From the NCBI RefSeq assembly GCF_000003605.2, contig NW_003130783.1, positions 1 through 64,000 on the forward strand: a stretch of 64,000 nucleotides of DNA. The letters run 5' to 3'. The notes beneath the pieces were generated by a model. That model had not been told where the DNA came from, ran no database searches, and saw nothing but the letters and a program-made list of their open reading frames with translations. Shown here piece by piece: positions 61,087 to 64,000 of the stretch; position 1 is the first letter of the stretch, and each line of letters begins with the position of its first letter. The position numbers and the translations under genes were made by a program. The stretch is from Saccoglossus kowalevskii (Eukaryota; Hemichordata; Enteropneusta; Harrimaniidae).

Positions 61087-62024
61087 ATGTTTAAAGTAAA
61101 GCACAATCGGGCGTGGTTAGTACTTGCATGGGAGACTCCTCGAGTAAACGAGCTGTTGAATTTTTTTTTCATTACAAACATGGAAAAGATATACGGCAAC
61201 AATTCTGCATTTTTTCTTCCTGTGATGTCAAACATTTATAGCAGAAAATCGTGGCATTTTTGTAACTTTTTGAACTAAAAAAAAGTTTCGCAATTGCTTC
61301 TAATTTTCAAGTACAAGTTGTTGATGCTGTCGGCACGCAGTGGGTTTTATGTTGTTAACGCACCGTGCAAAATTGTTCAAAGTCATTGCAAAGTTGTGCA
61401 AAGTTATTGCAAAGTTTGTAGATGTACTTGTATAAATGACTAAGTTGTTGGCTTATAGAAACGCGCAGTTGTAAAGTCGACAAGTTTATTAAAAGCCAGT
61501 TGAAAGCAGCTTATATATGGTCACGTGAGTTGACTGTAAAATATTAGAAAATAGCGTGCAAAGTTGTAAAAAACGAAAGAAATGTTGGCGGAGTTGCTTG
61601 TATATATATAACCTAAGTCATTATCATGACAACCCCGCAGTTAAATGTATAAAACATTAAGTAAATATTCCGTGAATGCCTCATATATAACCAGATTATC
61701 ACAACAGTCACCGAAAAGTCGACAACAAACTGCTTACAAAGTTATGAAAAGCGATTTCAAAGTTGGTAGTTTCATTCGGGATTGTTACCTGTGATATCAT
61801 ATTAACAAGTCCCGTGGTTAAAAGTTTGAACATGTGAATTAATATTTCGTAAATTGATGTTAAATTACCGTAGTCTTACTCCAAGTATGTAGATGTCATA
61901 GGTCAATTCTAGAAGATATTTGCGTAGGCGATATCGATTTTAAATCATCCCAAAACCTGAAATATTCTCGAATTCGGAATGATTTCAAATGATCTATGCA
62001 GATGTGTGGTTTGGTGACCGATAA
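61087..62024 (+). repeat. Monomer M65, A form mixed/x, 938 bp
   Basis: Start as M51 (CTCCTCGAG). TATGTTGTTAACGCACC, TGACTAAG. End TTCCGTGAATGCC, AATATTCTCG, GCAGATGTG as M56. Confidence 0.95.
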
Positions 62025-62959
62025 ATGTTTAAAGTAAAGCACAATCGGGCGTGGTTAGTACTTGCACGGGAGACTCCCCGAGCAAACGAGGTGTTGAATT
62101 TTTTTTCATTACAAACATGGAAAAGATATACGGCAACAATTCTGCATTTTTTCTTCCTGTGATGTCAAACATTTATAGCAGAAAATCGTGGCATTTTTGT
62201 AACTTTTTGAACTAAAGAAAAGTTTCGAAATTCCTTCTAATTTTCACGTACAAGTTGTTGATGCTGTCGGCACACAGTGGGTTTTAAGTTGTTAACGCAC
62301 TGTGCAAAATTGTTCAAAGTCATTGCAAAGTTGTGCAAAGTTATTGCAAAGTTTGTAGATGTACTTGCATAAATGACCTAAGTTGTTGGCTTATAGAAAC
62401 GCGCAATTGTAAAGTCGACAATTTTATTAAAAGCCAATTGAAAGCAGCTTATAGATGGTCACGTGAGTTGACTGTAAAATGTTAGAAAACAGCGTGCAAA
62501 GTTTGAAAAAACGAAAGAAATGTTAGCTGAGTTGCTTGTATATATAACCTAAGTCATTATCATGACAACCCCGCAGTTAAATGTCTAAAACATTAAGTAA
62601 ATATTCCGAGAATGCCTCATATATAACCAGATTATCACAACAGTCACCGAAAAGTCGACAACAAACTGCTTACCAAGTTATGAAAAGCGATTTCAAAGTT
62701 GGTAGTTTCATTCGGGATTGTTACCTGTGATATCATATTAACAAGTCCCGTGGTTAAAATTTGAACATGTGAATAAATATATCGTAAATTGATGTTAAAT
62801 TACCGTAGTCTTACTCCAAGTATGCAGAGGTCATAGGTCAATTCTAGAAGATACTTGTGTAAACGATATCGATTTTGAAACATCCCAAAACCTGGAATAG
62901 CCTCTAATTCTGCTTACTTTCAAATGATCTATGCAGTTGTGTGGTTAGGTGGCCGATAA
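62025..62959 (+). repeat. Monomer M66, A form alpha/y, 935 bp
   Basis: TTTCACGTAC, GCACACAGTGG, CGCGCAATTG, GACAATTTTATT, AGTTTGAAAAAACG, TGTTAGCTGAG. End as M53. Confidence 0.95.
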
Positions 62960-63899
62960 ATGTTTAAAGTAAAGCACAATCGGGCGCGGTTAGTACTTGC
63001 ATGGGAGACTCCCCGAGTAAACGAGCTGTTGAATTTTTTTTTTCATTACAAACATGGAAAAGATATTCGGCAACATTTCTGTTTTTTTTCTTCCTGCGAT
63101 GTCAAACATTTATAGCAGAAAATCGTGGCATTTTTGTAACTTTTTGAACTAAAGAAAAGTTTCGAAATTCCTTCTAATTTTCAAGTACAAGTTGTTGATG
63201 CTGCTGGCACGCAGTGGGTTTTATGTTGTTAACGCACCGTGCAAAATTGTTCAAAGTCATTGCAAAGTTGTGCAAAGTTATTGCAAAGTTTGTAGATGTA
63301 CTTGTATAAATGACCTAAGTTGTTGGCTTATAGAAACGCGCAGTTGTAAAGTCGACAAGTTTATTAAAACCCAATTGAAAGCAGCTTATAGATGGTCACG
63401 TGAGTTGACTGTAAAATGTTAGAAAACAGCGAGCAAATTTGTAAAAAACGAAAGAAATGTTGGCGGAGTTGCTTGTATATATATAACCTAAGTCATTATC
63501 ATGACAACCCCGCAGTTAAATGTATAAAACATTAAGTAAATATTCCGAGAATGCCTCATATATAACCAGATTATCACAACAGTCACGGAAAAGTCGACAA
63601 CAAACTGCTTACAAAGTTATGAAAAGCGATTTCAAAGTTGGTAGTTTCATTCGGGATTGTTACCTGTGATATCATATTAACAAGTCCCGTGGTTAAAAGT
63701 TTGAACATGTGAAATAATATTTCGTAAATTGATGTTAAATTACCGTAGTCTTACTACAAGTATGTAGATGTCATAGGTCAATTCTAGAAGATATTTGCAT
63801 AGGCGATATCGATTTTAAATCATCCCAAAACCTGAAATAGCCTCGAATTCGGAATGATTTCAAATGATCTATGCAGTTGTGTGGTTTGGTGACCGATAA
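62960..63899 (+). repeat. Monomer M67, A form beta/x, 940 bp
   Basis: GGGCGCGG, TTTCTGTTTTTTTTC, GCTGCTGGCACG, AAAACCCAATTG, GCAAATTTGTAAAA, GAAATAATATTTC. End as M54. Confidence 0.95.
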
Positions 63900-64000
63900 A
63901 TGGTTAAAGTAAAGCACAATCGGGCGTGGTTAGTACTTGCACGGGAGACTCCGCGAGCAAACGAGGTGTTGAATTTTTTTTCATTACAAACATGGAAAAG
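63900..64000 (+). repeat. Monomer M68, partial, A form alpha
   Basis: First 101 bp only, cut by the window edge. ATGGTTAAAG start and CTCCGCGAGC, the latter shared with M55. Confidence 0.93.

Larger units (their letters stand above)
1..64000 (+). repeat. Tandem satellite array, about 940-bp monomer
   Basis: Seen: the same approximately 940-bp sequence recurs head to tail from edge to edge. Sixty-eight start anchors lie between 900 and 63900; intervals are 919-944 bp except one of 1103 bp. No unique insert, inverted monomer or mobile element interrupts it. Both window ends fall inside a monomer, so the array continues outward on both sides. Inference: eukaryotic constitutive heterochromatin. 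Nothing shows whether it is centromeric, pericentromeric or subtelomeric. I do not recognise the family by name. Confidence 0.98.
42121..64000 (+). repeat. Right block of subfamily A (end of M44 to M68), with a C island
   Basis: A-type markers return abruptly. Two 5' variants mix here: alpha (CACGGGAGACTCC, GAGGTGTTG, TACGGCAACAATTC) and beta (CATGGGAGACTCC, GAGCTGTTG, TTCGGCAACATTTC). Two 3' variants also mix: x (TTTGCGTAGGCG then GGAATGATTTC) and y (CTTGTGTAAACG then CTGCTTAATTTC). They combine freely, so this block is the most mosaic part of the window. Confidence 0.9.

Noticed and set aside
1-64000. CENP-B box in the monomer
   Set aside because: Scanning TTCG-containing words (TTTCGAAATTCC, TTTCGCAATTGC, ATTCGGGATTG, TTTCGTTAATTG) I found none with the TTCGNNNNANNCGGG core.
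1-64000. CRISPR array
   Set aside because: The repeats are 940 bp with no short-repeat/unique-spacer pattern, and neighbouring units are near copies across their whole length.
1-64000. Array made of LTR or other transposon copies
   Set aside because: Monomers abut with no target-site duplications, terminal repeats, primer-binding site or coding remnants; boundaries are arbitrary, as in a satellite.

Overview
The window is one uninterrupted tandem satellite array. I see no single-copy DNA, no protein gene I would defend, no RNA gene and no recognisable transposon. Taking the conserved ATGTTTAAAG / ATGTTTGAGG word as an arbitrary monomer start gives 67 complete head-to-tail monomers (M1-M67; anchors 900 to 63900; mean about 940 bp) plus a partial monomer at each edge (M0, M68). 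All run in the same orientation. The AT-rich composition, the monomer size and the megasatellite-like layout point to a eukaryotic heterochromatic array (pericentromeric, centromeric, subtelomeric, or sex/B-chromosome). The sequence alone does not identify the species or the chromosomal site.

Layout: three sequence subfamilies form blocks. Subfamily A fills the left part (to about 8.9 kb) and the right part (from about 42.1 kb to the end). Subfamily B, about 33 kb and roughly 35 monomers, sits between them. A rarer third form, C, appears at the left edge (1 to about 803) and again at about 56.0-57.2 kb. Both A/B junctions lie inside a monomer and keep the repeat in register, as expected of unequal crossover or gene conversion between aligned repeats.

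Inside the monomer there is older structure. Three consecutive units spaced 171 and 177 bp can be aligned with each other by eye, so about half of the 940-bp repeat looks like a degenerate trimer of a nucleosome-sized (about 172-bp) ancestor. The first of these holds a run of five CAAAG words stepped 10, 11, 10, 11 bp (mean 10.5 bp, one helical turn). A pair of the same words further on is 21 bp apart. One monomer (M63) carries a fresh 171-bp internal tandem duplication, matching the ancestral unit in size.

Patches of about 1 kb recur almost unchanged at spacings of 1, 2, 5, 6, 7, 9, 13, 14, 23 and 59 monomers. The array is therefore a mosaic built by repeated local and long-range exchange, without one strict higher-order repeat. 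Short open frames of 60-141 codons recur with the repeat on both strands; I regard them as by-products. Several spots with clustered one-base indels may be residual assembly errors and should be checked before fine-scale interpretation.
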